Assembly: GCA_002423365.1 (NCBI GenBank)
Contig: DIVU01000008.1
Location: 5,905 to 12,720 of the forward strand
Reading direction: 5' to 3'
DNA: 6,816 nucleotides
DNA from: Desulfuromonadaceae bacterium UBA6124
GTDB taxonomy: Bacteria; Desulfobacterota; Desulfuromonadia; Desulfuromonadales; Trichloromonadaceae
Under the pieces are notes generated by a model that worked only from the letters and a program-made list of their open reading frames with translations, had not been told where the DNA came from and did no database searches. Positions 1 through 5,560 of the stretch are shown in pieces. Numbering within the stretch: the stretch's first letter is position 1; each line of letters opens with the position of its first letter. Position numbers and translations under genes: made by a program.

Positions 1-86
1 GGGGGGGTCGCGTCTTGCGCCGCGACATTCCCCAAATAGATCACCTCGATTTTACCGTCGTGCCAATTCGGCTTCCGCCCCCCCAT
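1..86 (-). CDS. Possible 5' end of a further open frame, running off the window
   Basis: A frame starting at ATG 86-84 stays open for 28 codons to the window edge. It begins MGGRKPNW and contains DGKIEVIYLGN, which reads like ordinary protein sequence. It is in the same frame as the methyltransferase upstream, beginning 9 nt after that gene's TGA, and a GAG lies about 8 nt before the ATG as a weak ribosome-binding site. Against it: the start is glycine-rich because of a run of G, 28 open codons in GC-rich DNA happen easily by chance, and I recognise no family. Treat it as a hint only. Confidence 0.2.
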   Translation of the reverse strand, partial: MGGRKPNWHDGKIEVIYLGNVAAQDATP

Positions 87-95
87 CCCCACAAC

Positions 96-869
96 TCAAA
101 TCTTCTTCCCAACATAAAAAGCATACCCATAAAAATCCCTGTATTTACTATACAATTCCGCCTCATGCCGCTCGTTGGCGATGAATTCCTCGGCGGTTTT
201 GTTGCCGGCATGTTTTTTCAGAAATGTTTCCCGAGCAGCGACTTGCGGAGCATAAAAATGTTCGGTCCAGCAGTTCTCGGGCAGGATAAACGTGGCGACC
301 GGGAGATATCCGGCCTTTTGCACTTGCGCGACCTTGTTCGGGATCGTATCGATGCCCGGATAAGCATCCATCCAGAAGGCATCGATCTCGGCGGGGCGCT
401 CTTCGGTGAACCACGAGGCCTCGGAAACGGCGATATACCCGCCGGGGTTCAGGAACCGGCGCCATTCCCTCAGACCGCGCTCGAAGCCGATATTGTAGAT
501 CGCCCCTTCCGACCAGATCAGGTCCAGCTCTTCCTCCCGAAACGGCAGGTTTTCCATCGAAGCGACGATGCCGTTGACCCGATCCTGAAGATTCGCCTTT
601 TTCGCCTGGCTGTTAAAGAGATCAATGAAGATGGGAAAGAGATCAATCCCGGTGATCCGTCCCGGCGCATGAGCGGCCAAGACCCGGGTCTGGCCACCGG
701 TGCCGCAACCGACATCGGCGATGCGGGATTCGGTCGTCAGATTATCCACAAAGCTCAAGGCCTTAAGCGTGACTTCAGGACTGCCCGGCCCTTGCCGTTC
801 CAGAGTCGAGAAGTATTCGCAGATCAGTTCGAAGTCGAATTCGTGAATGGATTTGGGGTCTTCGCTCAT
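96..869 (-). CDS. Class I SAM-dependent methyltransferase, substrate unknown
   Basis: A 257-residue soluble protein with a complete Rossmann-fold methyltransferase core. Motif I is DVGCGTGGQT at residues 52-61, the acidic end of the second strand is GIDLF at 74-78, SMENLPF at 104-110 is the motif II region, and LDLIWSEGAIYN at 115-126 matches motif IV. The long C-terminal part, with FILPENCWTEHFYAPQ (194-209) and a GYAFYVGKK tail, is a family signature rather than part of the generic fold. From memory, a very similar family of about 257 residues occurs in Bacteroides and Firmicutes and has structural-genomics structures, but no established substrate; it probably acts on a small molecule. The ATG at 869 has only a weak GAG about 8 nt upstream. 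It follows the toxin gene after a 69-nt gap and has no recognisable partner enzyme. Its 3' end is AT-richer than the genes to the right, consistent with acquisition by transfer (inference). Confidence 0.9.
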   Translation of the reverse strand: MSEDPKSIHEFDFELICEYFSTLERQGPGSPEVTLKALSFVDNLTTESRIADVGCGTGGQTRVLAAHAPGRITGIDLFPIFIDLFNSQAKKANLQDRVNGIVASMENLPFREEELDLIWSEGAIYNIGFERGLREWRRFLNPGGYIAVSEASWFTEERPAEIDAFWMDAYPGIDTIPNKVAQVQKAGYLPVATFILPENCWTEHFYAPQVAARETFLKKHAGNKTAEEFIANERHEAELYSKYRDFYGYAFYVGKKI

Positions 870-938
870 GGTTTTTAACTCGACCGCGACCTTTTCTGAG
901 TTGTCATGACGCCGATCACCCTTCCCCGACTAACGGAG

Positions 939-1352
939 TCACCGCGCGGTTTCCGGTGGTATGCCCATCGTCGCCAGGTGGGGAATCCGCAAAAAATGTC
1001 TGTCGCGGGTCAAGATGGTGAGATCGTTTTCTAGGGCCACGGCGGCAATGAGAATGTCCGAATTGGGAAGGGTGATTCCTTGTTTCTTCAGTTGCGCGGA
1101 AAGCCGCCCCGCCCCGATCCAGAGGGTGTCGGTCACTTCCAGCGCAACGAGCCCTTCCAGGGCATTGATAATCGCGGTTTCTTCTTTTTCTGAACGCACC
1201 CCCTGGACCAGTTCATAAAGAATCGGTCCGCACACGCAAACCGTGGCCGAGCCGCGCAACGCCTGTTCCAGAAAGCGTGCCGGTTCGCTGTCCGCCCCCC
1301 GGAAAAAATCGATCCAGGCGCAGGTGTCAGGGAGAAGTCTAGGATTTGCCAT
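939..1352 (-). CDS. vapC: PIN-domain ribonuclease toxin, VapC family
   Basis: A 137-residue PIN-domain protein, a normal VapC length. VapC toxins are Mg2+/Mn2+-dependent endoribonucleases that cut tRNA or rRNA when their antitoxin is lost. The four acidic metal-binding positions are present: D9 (PDTCAWIDFF), E47 (YELVQG), D99 (NSDILIAAVAL) and D117 (TRDRHF), so it looks catalytically intact. The ATG at 1352 lies inside the end of the antitoxin gene, giving a 14-nt overlap. A GGGAG about 5 nt upstream and an AGGAGG slightly further away serve as ribosome-binding site, so translation is probably coupled to the antitoxin. The RNA target cannot be read from sequence. Confidence 0.93.
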   Translation of the reverse strand: MANPRLLPDTCAWIDFFRGADSEPARFLEQALRGSATVCVCGPILYELVQGVRSEKEETAIINALEGLVALEVTDTLWIGAGRLSAQLKKQGITLPNSDILIAAVALENDLTILTRDRHFLRIPHLATMGIPPETAR

Positions 1353-1572
1353 AGTTCTCCCGCTCCTCCTGCAGTACCAACTCCTTCTCCTCCTCCGCTT
1401 CCCAGTCGTAATCGATCTGGATTTTCCCCTTCAGAGCCAGCAGATCGTCGGTCTTCTTCTGCCGGACAAAGGCTTCCATGGCGGTAACAATGGCCGAGGT
1501 CTTCGATTTTTCTCCCGAAAGCTGTTGCACTTCGCGCATCAGATCATCGGGTATGTTCAATGTCGCACGCAT
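1339..1572 (-). CDS. vapB: VapB-type ribbon-helix-helix antitoxin
   Basis: A 77-residue antitoxin. The N-terminus MRATLNIPDDLMREVQQLSG is a ribbon-helix-helix DNA-binding segment: the strand RATLNI is followed by two helices through about residue 40, with SKTSAIVTAMEAFVRQ as the second. The segment DDLLALKGKIQIDYDWEAEEE and the glutamate-rich tail are the usual toxin-binding end of the DUF2191-like VapB group. A longer frame begins at GTG 1581, but AAGGAGGTG at 1587-1579 runs into that GTG and stands 6 nt before the ATG at 1572, so the ATG is the better start. The product should neutralise the adjacent PIN toxin and repress the shared promoter. Family membership is clear from the sequence; autoregulation is inferred from the family. 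Confidence 0.92.
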   Translation of the reverse strand: MRATLNIPDDLMREVQQLSGEKSKTSAIVTAMEAFVRQKKTDDLLALKGKIQIDYDWEAEEEKELVLQEERENYGKS

Positions 1573-1578
1573 GACTCG

Positions 1579-1587
1579 CACCTCCTT
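1579..1587 (-). promoter_or_regulatory. Ribosome-binding site of the antitoxin gene
   Basis: AAGGAGGTG on the minus strand is a full-length complement to the 16S rRNA 3' end and sits 6 nt upstream of ATG 1572. It overlaps the alternative GTG at 1581-1579, which argues against that start. The strong site fits the need for antitoxin to be made in excess of toxin. Confidence 0.8.
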
Positions 1588-1604
1588 GTTATGCCAATAG
1601 CTTC

Positions 1605-1627
1605 CATCCCTTTCGGATGTTTGTCAA
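1605..1627 (-). promoter_or_regulatory. Candidate vapBC promoter -35 box and operator-like inverted repeat
   Basis: The minus strand has a perfect TTGACA at 1627-1622, only 8 nt after the thioesterase stop. Just downstream is a perfect 5-nt inverted repeat, CATCC-GAAAG-GGATG, at 1619-1605. The repeat would sit in the spacer of a promoter driving vapB and could be the operator bound by the VapBC complex. The weak point is the -10: a 17-nt spacer gives GAAGCT, which is poor, and better TAT-containing words lie 2-5 nt too far away. Confidence 0.4.
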
Positions 1628-1634
1628 GCCACCC

Positions 1635-2381
1635 CTACCCCCGCCGTTCCCACACCGAACGCAAACGGGTCAATTCGCGGCCGTCGGTGATACCGACAAG
1701 CTGGTGGAGGAAGGTCGGGCGGTCGGCGTCGGGGACGGTTTGCAGGCGGGAGAGGATGCGGTCGCCGTAGGTAACGGGGGCGCGGTAGGCGATTTCGAGC
1801 TCGACCAGGCGGCAGTCGGCGTCGATGTCGGCGGGGATGGCTTCGAGCGCCCAGGCCGGATAGACGGTGTTGTTGACGTGCCGGTTGATGTCGAGATCGC
1901 CCCGGCGCACGCGAAAATCGAGTTCGACCTCGGCATTCTCCACCTTCGGCAGGGTGGGAAAGGCGCTCGCCAGCGCCCGCTCCGCCCGCACCGGATAGTC
2001 GGGCAGGGCGTTGTCCAGGCGCACCGGGCGGCCGCTGGTCAGATCGACCACCGCCCAGGAGGTGGTCGCCTGCGCCACCAGCCGCCCGCGCTCGTCGCGG
2101 GCCTCGAAGTCGCGCAGGGCAAAGAGCCCCTCGCGCCCCGAGGGCCAGGTGCGCACCCGCACCACGGCTCCGGCGCGGGGATAGTAGAGAAAACGCACCT
2201 GGGTGCGGGAGAGCACCCAGGTCAGGTTGCGCGCCCGCAGGTCGGCGACGGCGATACCGAGTTCGATGGTGTGGCCGCCGGCGGCATCCTGAAAGAAATC
2301 GAGCAGGGTCACCGGCCGCAGCCGGGCGCGCTGATCGACTTCGTAGAAGCGTACCGGATAATCCTTGATGAAAACACTCAT
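1635..2381 (-). CDS. Acyl-ACP thioesterase, double hotdog fold
   Basis: A 248-residue cytoplasmic enzyme expected to hydrolyse acyl-acyl carrier protein to free fatty acid and ACP. It has two hotdog halves: residues about 1-125, beginning with YPVRFYEVDQRARLRPVTLL, and about 150-248. The second half carries DLDINRHVNNTVYPAW at 162-177, which matches the plant FatA/FatB and bacterial thioesterase signature; N166 and H168 are the expected catalytic residues and D164 the conserved acid. The length fits bacterial members, which lack the plant plastid peptide. The ATG at 2381 overlaps the stop of the Smr gene (ATGA) behind a purine-rich AGGGAAG stretch, so translation is likely coupled. The gene is very GC-rich compared with the toxin-antitoxin and methyltransferase genes downstream. 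Chain-length preference is not readable; roles in fatty-acid release or membrane lipid turnover are inferred. Confidence 0.9.
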   Translation of the reverse strand: MSVFIKDYPVRFYEVDQRARLRPVTLLDFFQDAAGGHTIELGIAVADLRARNLTWVLSRTQVRFLYYPRAGAVVRVRTWPSGREGLFALRDFEARDERGRLVAQATTSWAVVDLTSGRPVRLDNALPDYPVRAERALASAFPTLPKVENAEVELDFRVRRGDLDINRHVNNTVYPAWALEAIPADIDADCRLVELEIAYRAPVTYGDRILSRLQTVPDADRPTFLHQLVGITDGRELTRLRSVWERRG

Positions 2382-2689
2382 GTCTTCCCTTCCCCCTCCC
2401 CGCCCGGCTTGAGCCGGACCATCGTCGCCCCCCAGCCGCCGCCGGAGCCGTCCGCCAGGCGGAAGGCCGCGACCTCGGGCAGACGCCCGAGAATCGCATG
2501 AACCCGTCGTTGCAGGATCCCCTGCCCCTTGCCGTGAATGATGCGCACGTCGAAAATGTCCTTTTCCCGGCAGGCGGCCAGATAGTCGGGGATGAGCGTG
2601 CCGACTTCACGGGGCTGAAAGGTATGCAGGTCAAGCACCCCGTCGATGGGCAGTTCGACCGGCTCCAATTCCTCGAAATCCCCGGCCAC
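2378..2689 (-). CDS. Stand-alone Smr-domain protein (MutS2 C-terminal type)
   Basis: A 103-residue protein that is essentially one Smr domain. The three family signatures are present: LDLHT at residues 19-23, HGKGQG at 52-57 and GGWGATMV at 84-91. Smr domains are nucleic-acid nicking or RNA-cleaving modules found at the C-terminus of MutS2 and as free proteins; the histidines of LDLH and HGKG are the functionally important ones. An upstream extension of the frame overlaps the TM2 gene and has no Smr homology. I chose GTG 2689 because a GGAG stands 6 nt in front of it and it begins 2 nt after the TM2 stop; a TTG at 2695 is the alternative. Its stop overlaps the thioesterase ATG. Whether this copy cleaves DNA, cleaves RNA (as in ribosome rescue) or only binds is not decidable here. 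Confidence 0.9.
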   Translation of the reverse strand: MAGDFEELEPVELPIDGVLDLHTFQPREVGTLIPDYLAACREKDIFDVRIIHGKGQGILQRRVHAILGRLPEVAAFRLADGSGGGWGATMVRLKPGGEGEGKT

Positions 2690-2691
2690 CG

Positions 2692-3087
2692 TCAACTCCG
2701 GTTGGCTTCCGCCACTTGGTCGTTCCAGGTCCAGTAGTCGTAGATGTAGCCGACACCGAGCAGTCCGCCGGAAACGAGGTAGAGCAGCCCGGTGATCCAC
2801 TTGCCGATAAACATGCGGTGGACGCCGAAGAGGCCGAGATAGGTGAGCAGAATCCAGGCCAGGTTGTAGTCGTAGCGCCCCTGGCTGTAGCGGCTTTCCG
2901 CCTTGTCGGCCATGGAGGGGATGAGGAAGAAATCGACGATCCAGCCGATGAGGAAGAGCCCAAAGGTGAAGAAGTAGATGGTGCCGGAAATCGGCCGGCC
3001 GTAATAGAAGCGGTGCGAGCCGGTGAAGCCGAAAATCCAGAGCAGATAGCCGATGAGATTGCCGTGGGTGCCGTCGAGCAGGGGCAT
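2692..3087 (-). CDS. Membrane protein with two tandem TM2 units
   Basis: A 131-residue inner-membrane protein with four predicted helices. It contains two TM2 units that align without gaps at an offset of 65 residues: unit 1 is about 20-54 (GFTGSHRFYYG to IVDFF) and unit 2 about 85-119 (GLFGVHRMFIG to IYDYW). Both keep GxxGxHRxxxGxxxxG (H25/H90) and the closing aspartate (D52/D117). A hydrophilic linker (about 58-75) joins them. TM2 proteins usually have one such unit, and their bacterial function is largely unknown. The ATG at 3087 has GGAG 6 nt upstream. It is the first gene of a packed set with Smr and thioesterase and lies 129 nt downstream of prkA. Confidence 0.9.
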   Translation of the reverse strand: MPLLDGTHGNLIGYLLWIFGFTGSHRFYYGRPISGTIYFFTFGLFLIGWIVDFFLIPSMADKAESRYSQGRYDYNLAWILLTYLGLFGVHRMFIGKWITGLLYLVSGGLLGVGYIYDYWTWNDQVAEANRS

Positions 3088-3101
3088 GAGGGAACTCCCG
3101 G

Positions 3102-3142
3102 GGTAGAGGACAAAGGTTATAGGACAAAGGATAAAGGCAAAG
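3102..3142. repeat. Degenerate tandem heptanucleotide repeat (GAYAAAG)
   Basis: Plus-strand units in register are GGTAGAG, GACAAAG, GTTATAG, GACAAAG, GATAAAG and a 6-nt GCAAAG. On the minus strand this reads as CTTTGTC/CTTTATC units leading up to the TM2 gene. It stands out as a C-plus-T strand in otherwise mixed GC-rich sequence. The array lies between prkA and the TM2 start, ending about 15 nt from the ATG. I associate similar CCTTTATCC-like strings with intergenic regions of Desulfuromonas/Geobacter genomes, from memory. The function is unknown. Confidence 0.75.
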
Positions 3143-3174
3143 CAGGGGGATTGTACGCGCGACGGGGGTGGGAT

Positions 3175-3205
3175 GCAACCCTCCCGCCGGTCGCGGACGG
3201 GTTGC
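3175..3205 (-). terminator. Strong GC-rich hairpin just after prkA, possible terminator without U-tract
   Basis: Perfect 7-nt outer arms (gcaaccc at 3175-3181, gggttgc at 3199-3205) enclose a 2x2 internal mismatch and a perfect 4-nt inner stem (ccgc 3184-3187, gcgg 3193-3196) with a 5-nt loop. It begins 11 nt after the prkA stop codon. No T-run follows on either strand, so a classical Rho-independent terminator is not supported. It may end or slow transcription, or protect the 3' end of the spoVR-prkA message. Confidence 0.5.
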
Positions 3206-3216
3206 GGCGGCGGGGG

Positions 3217-5505
3217 CTAGGTGGCGAACTGACGGGCGATGTCGTTGTCGATGACGTAGATGCAGACTTCCTTGGCGCCGTGACGGGTGTACTGATAACG
3301 AGAGCAGAGATTGGTGATGAGAAAGGTGACGTCGTCACGAATCCGCTGGTCGTAGGTCTTGAAATCCTCTTTGCCGAAATCCTTGATCGCCCGGCGGAAG
3401 TTTTCGTTTTCGAGAAAGGGGTCGAGCACGCGTTCCTTGAGATTGTGAATGTAGCGCTCGCGCAGGGTCTGGTAGAGGCTGGTCTCGGTGATCTTGCGCC
3501 CTTCGAGCATCATTTCCTGGGTCAGGGCCTTGACCGTGTATTCCTTCTGCACATCGTTGCGGAAGAGATGGCGGCTGTCGCTGCTCGCGCCGGGGCCGAG
3601 CAGGCGGCTTTCGATACCGGCAAGGAGTTCTTCGGTAATTTCCAGCTTCTCGCCGGTGAACTTGCAGACCTCCTTGGATCCGAGCTTGAAGTTGACGGCG
3701 AAGAGGTAGTTGCGGATGTCCCGGGAAATCTGCTCCTCGTTGTAGGAATAGAGGGATTCCTTGACCTCTTGCAGCACCGTGTAGTCGTACATGCGCGTCA
3801 GCGAATCGAGGATGCTTTCGGTCACCACCGTCGCCAGATCGGTACGCACCTTGGTGAAGTATTTCACCAGGATCGACATATCGATAAGCTTGTCCTTGCG
3901 CGCGTAGGTGGAGAAGAAGTCGTTGAAGATTTTCAGGGAATCCCGGCCGGAGAGGCCCTTGTCCCCCTCCATCTCCGATTCGGCGATGATCTTGCGCCGG
4001 CGCTTGGCGGTGAGGCGCTTGACATCCTCGTCCTCGAGCCACTTGGGAATGTTGCCGGTGTAGATCTCCATCTTCAGCAGCATCAGGTTGTCGTCGCAGT
4101 AGTGGCGGTACTTGACCGGGTGCTGGATCCATTCGCTCATGGCGGCGCTGTGGCTCTTCAGTCGGGTCGAGATGATGACCCGGGCGAAGTTGTGCAACAC
4201 CCGGGGGAGGAAGCTGTTGTCGATATGGGTGCCGAAGGTGTTACGGTAGATCTCCACCTCGGTGTTGAGGTCGAGGACGTAGGGCACCTTGATGTATTCG
4301 ATGCGGTCGAGGAAAGATTGGAAGCCCTGGATGTTCTGTTTGTCCTCGGGATTCATCAGGGCGATGAAGAGGGAATTGACGTTCTCTTCGGTGTCCTCGA
4401 CCTTGTGCAGCCCTTCGCTGATGATGTTGTGCAGTTCGATCAGGCGTTCAGTGTTGTGCGACTTGATGTCCATCAGGGCGTAGATGCCGTTGTTGGTCTT
4501 GGCGTAGCGGGAGAAGAGGTATTTGACCTTGTTGCTGTCGCGCAGCAGGGTGTTGATGCGGTTCTGCAAAATGTCGTTGGTCAGGATGTTCTGCTTGACC
4601 GGCTTGTCGCCGGGGGTGAAGACGCTGATCCCCTCGCCGAGGCTGCGGCTGAACTGATAGGGGCGGGCGAAGATCATGCGGTAGACGTCAAGGGGATTGC
4701 CGACTTTTTCGAGCAGGGCCAGGTAAAGGGAACGGCAGATGGTGCAGGGGGTGCCGCGAAAGACCCATTCGAATTCCTTGTCCGTCAGCAACCGCTCCCG
4801 GGTGGCGGGATCGTCGAAGAGCTGCTCGAAAAATTCGCGACGCAGGGACTTGGGAATCATCAGGATCGGATTGTCGTGGCTGGGACAGGGCACCTCCACG
4901 TAATCCTCGGCGGCGTACATCGCCTCCTTGGTCTCGATCAGTTCATTCTGGCCGAATTCGTATTCATCGAGCAGATGGGAGAGCTTGTCGAGAAAATGGT
5001 CGGCGTTGCGCGCCGGGATGCTGGCGAGATTTTTCCGGCTCAGGCGCCAGACCACCTCGTAGCGCCGTCCCTCGGCGGTGTTGGCGTAGCGCTCGAACTT
5101 GAGCAGCAGGTTGTTGAGAAAGGTGCTCTTGCCGCTCCCCGGCGGGCCTTCGAAGATGTAAATCTTGTTCTGCTGGGCGCCGCGCTTTAACGATTCGACC
5201 AGGGAGACCAGGCGGTTGGCGAAGAGGCGATCGGCGAAGAAGGGATTGTCCGTCCCCTCGACGAAGAGCTTCGCGCAGTTGTAATGCATGTAATGGATCG
5301 ACTCGGGATCGTTGGGGTATTCGTCGAGACCTTCCGCGACGTGGCTCTTCACCAGATCGTGAAAGATCTGGAAGGCGTTGCGCAGCACCCGATCGGGCTG
5401 GGCCGTCAGCACCTTGAGAAATTCATCGAAGGGCATGGGCGCGAGGGGCTCCCACTCGCTCATGCGCTTTACGACCAGATCCAGGGCTTTTTCAATGTGA
5501 TCCAT
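3217..5505 (-). CDS. prkA: PrkA-family AAA+ protein (serine protein kinase / ATPase), long divergent form
   Basis: A 762-residue cytoplasmic protein of the PrkA/YeaG family. The Walker A is GPPGSGKST (120-128). The family blocks follow in order: CPSHDNPILMIP (207-218), CTIC (254-257), a TPGDKP block near 297-302, a strand ending SLFIALMNPED (378-388) in the Walker B/sensor area, YIKVPYVLDLNTEVEIYR (404-421), and GLSGRDS (517-523), which replaces the family's G(M/L)SPR element. Typical members are about 630-690 residues, so this one is long; the extra length seems spread over the protein. The start at 5505 is preferred over an ATG two codons earlier because GGGA is 7 nt from it but only 1 nt from the other. 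PrkA was named a serine kinase, and the Bacillus protein has also been reported as an ATP-dependent protease, so the activity is open. The gene lies 55 nt after spoVR, its usual functional partner in stress, starvation or sporulation responses. Confidence 0.9.
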   Translation of the reverse strand: MDHIEKALDLVVKRMSEWEPLAPMPFDEFLKVLTAQPDRVLRNAFQIFHDLVKSHVAEGLDEYPNDPESIHYMHYNCAKLFVEGTDNPFFADRLFANRLVSLVESLKRGAQQNKIYIFEGPPGSGKSTFLNNLLLKFERYANTAEGRRYEVVWRLSRKNLASIPARNADHFLDKLSHLLDEYEFGQNELIETKEAMYAAEDYVEVPCPSHDNPILMIPKSLRREFFEQLFDDPATRERLLTDKEFEWVFRGTPCTICRSLYLALLEKVGNPLDVYRMIFARPYQFSRSLGEGISVFTPGDKPVKQNILTNDILQNRINTLLRDSNKVKYLFSRYAKTNNGIYALMDIKSHNTERLIELHNIISEGLHKVEDTEENVNSLFIALMNPEDKQNIQGFQSFLDRIEYIKVPYVLDLNTEVEIYRNTFGTHIDNSFLPRVLHNFARVIISTRLKSHSAAMSEWIQHPVKYRHYCDDNLMLLKMEIYTGNIPKWLEDEDVKRLTAKRRRKIIAESEMEGDKGLSGRDSLKIFNDFFSTYARKDKLIDMSILVKYFTKVRTDLATVVTESILDSLTRMYDYTVLQEVKESLYSYNEEQISRDIRNYLFAVNFKLGSKEVCKFTGEKLEITEELLAGIESRLLGPGASSDSRHLFRNDVQKEYTVKALTQEMMLEGRKITETSLYQTLRERYIHNLKERVLDPFLENENFRRAIKDFGKEDFKTYDQRIRDDVTFLITNLCSRYQYTRHGAKEVCIYVIDNDIARQFAT

Positions 5506-5546
5506 AGCCATATCCCGTGGGCTTACGATAGATTTTCCGGCGACGC

Positions 5547-5560
5547 CCCGACCTCTCGGG
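5547..5560 (-). other. Small hairpin directly after the spoVR stop
   Basis: cccga (5547-5551) and tcggg (5556-5560) form a perfect 5-bp GC-rich stem with a 4-nt loop, abutting the spoVR stop codon. No T-run follows. It could mark a processing or attenuation point between spoVR and prkA, but a stem this short can arise by chance. Confidence 0.25.

Noticed and set aside
15..878. A 287-codon plus-strand frame covering the methyltransferase
   Set aside because: No recognisable domain; the opposite strand encodes an intact methyltransferase with all motifs.
903..910. Perfect 8-bp palindrome gtcatgac between vapC and the methyltransferase gene
   Set aside because: Too short to separate from chance; no promoter elements or second copy nearby.
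1624..2634. A 336-codon minus-strand frame overlapping the thioesterase and Smr genes
   Set aside because: Arginine/proline/alanine-rich translation typical of an out-of-frame read of GC-rich coding sequence; it overlaps two genes with clear signatures.
3116..3121. TATAAC on the minus strand as a -10 box for the TM2 gene
   Set aside because: No -35-like hexamer at 16-18 nt (TGCTTT at 17 nt), and the word is simply one degenerate unit of the heptamer repeat.
2690..3178. N-terminal extension of the Smr frame back to 3178
   Set aside because: It runs out of frame through the TM2 gene and the heptamer repeat and shows no homology; GTG 2689 has a well-spaced GGAG.
2716..5190. An 824-codon open frame on the plus strand, antisense to the TM2 gene and prkA
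   Set aside because: Its translation is a valine/glycine/aspartate-rich shadow produced by GC-rich codons of prkA on the other strand. The minus-strand frame has clear PrkA motifs and a ribosome-binding site.
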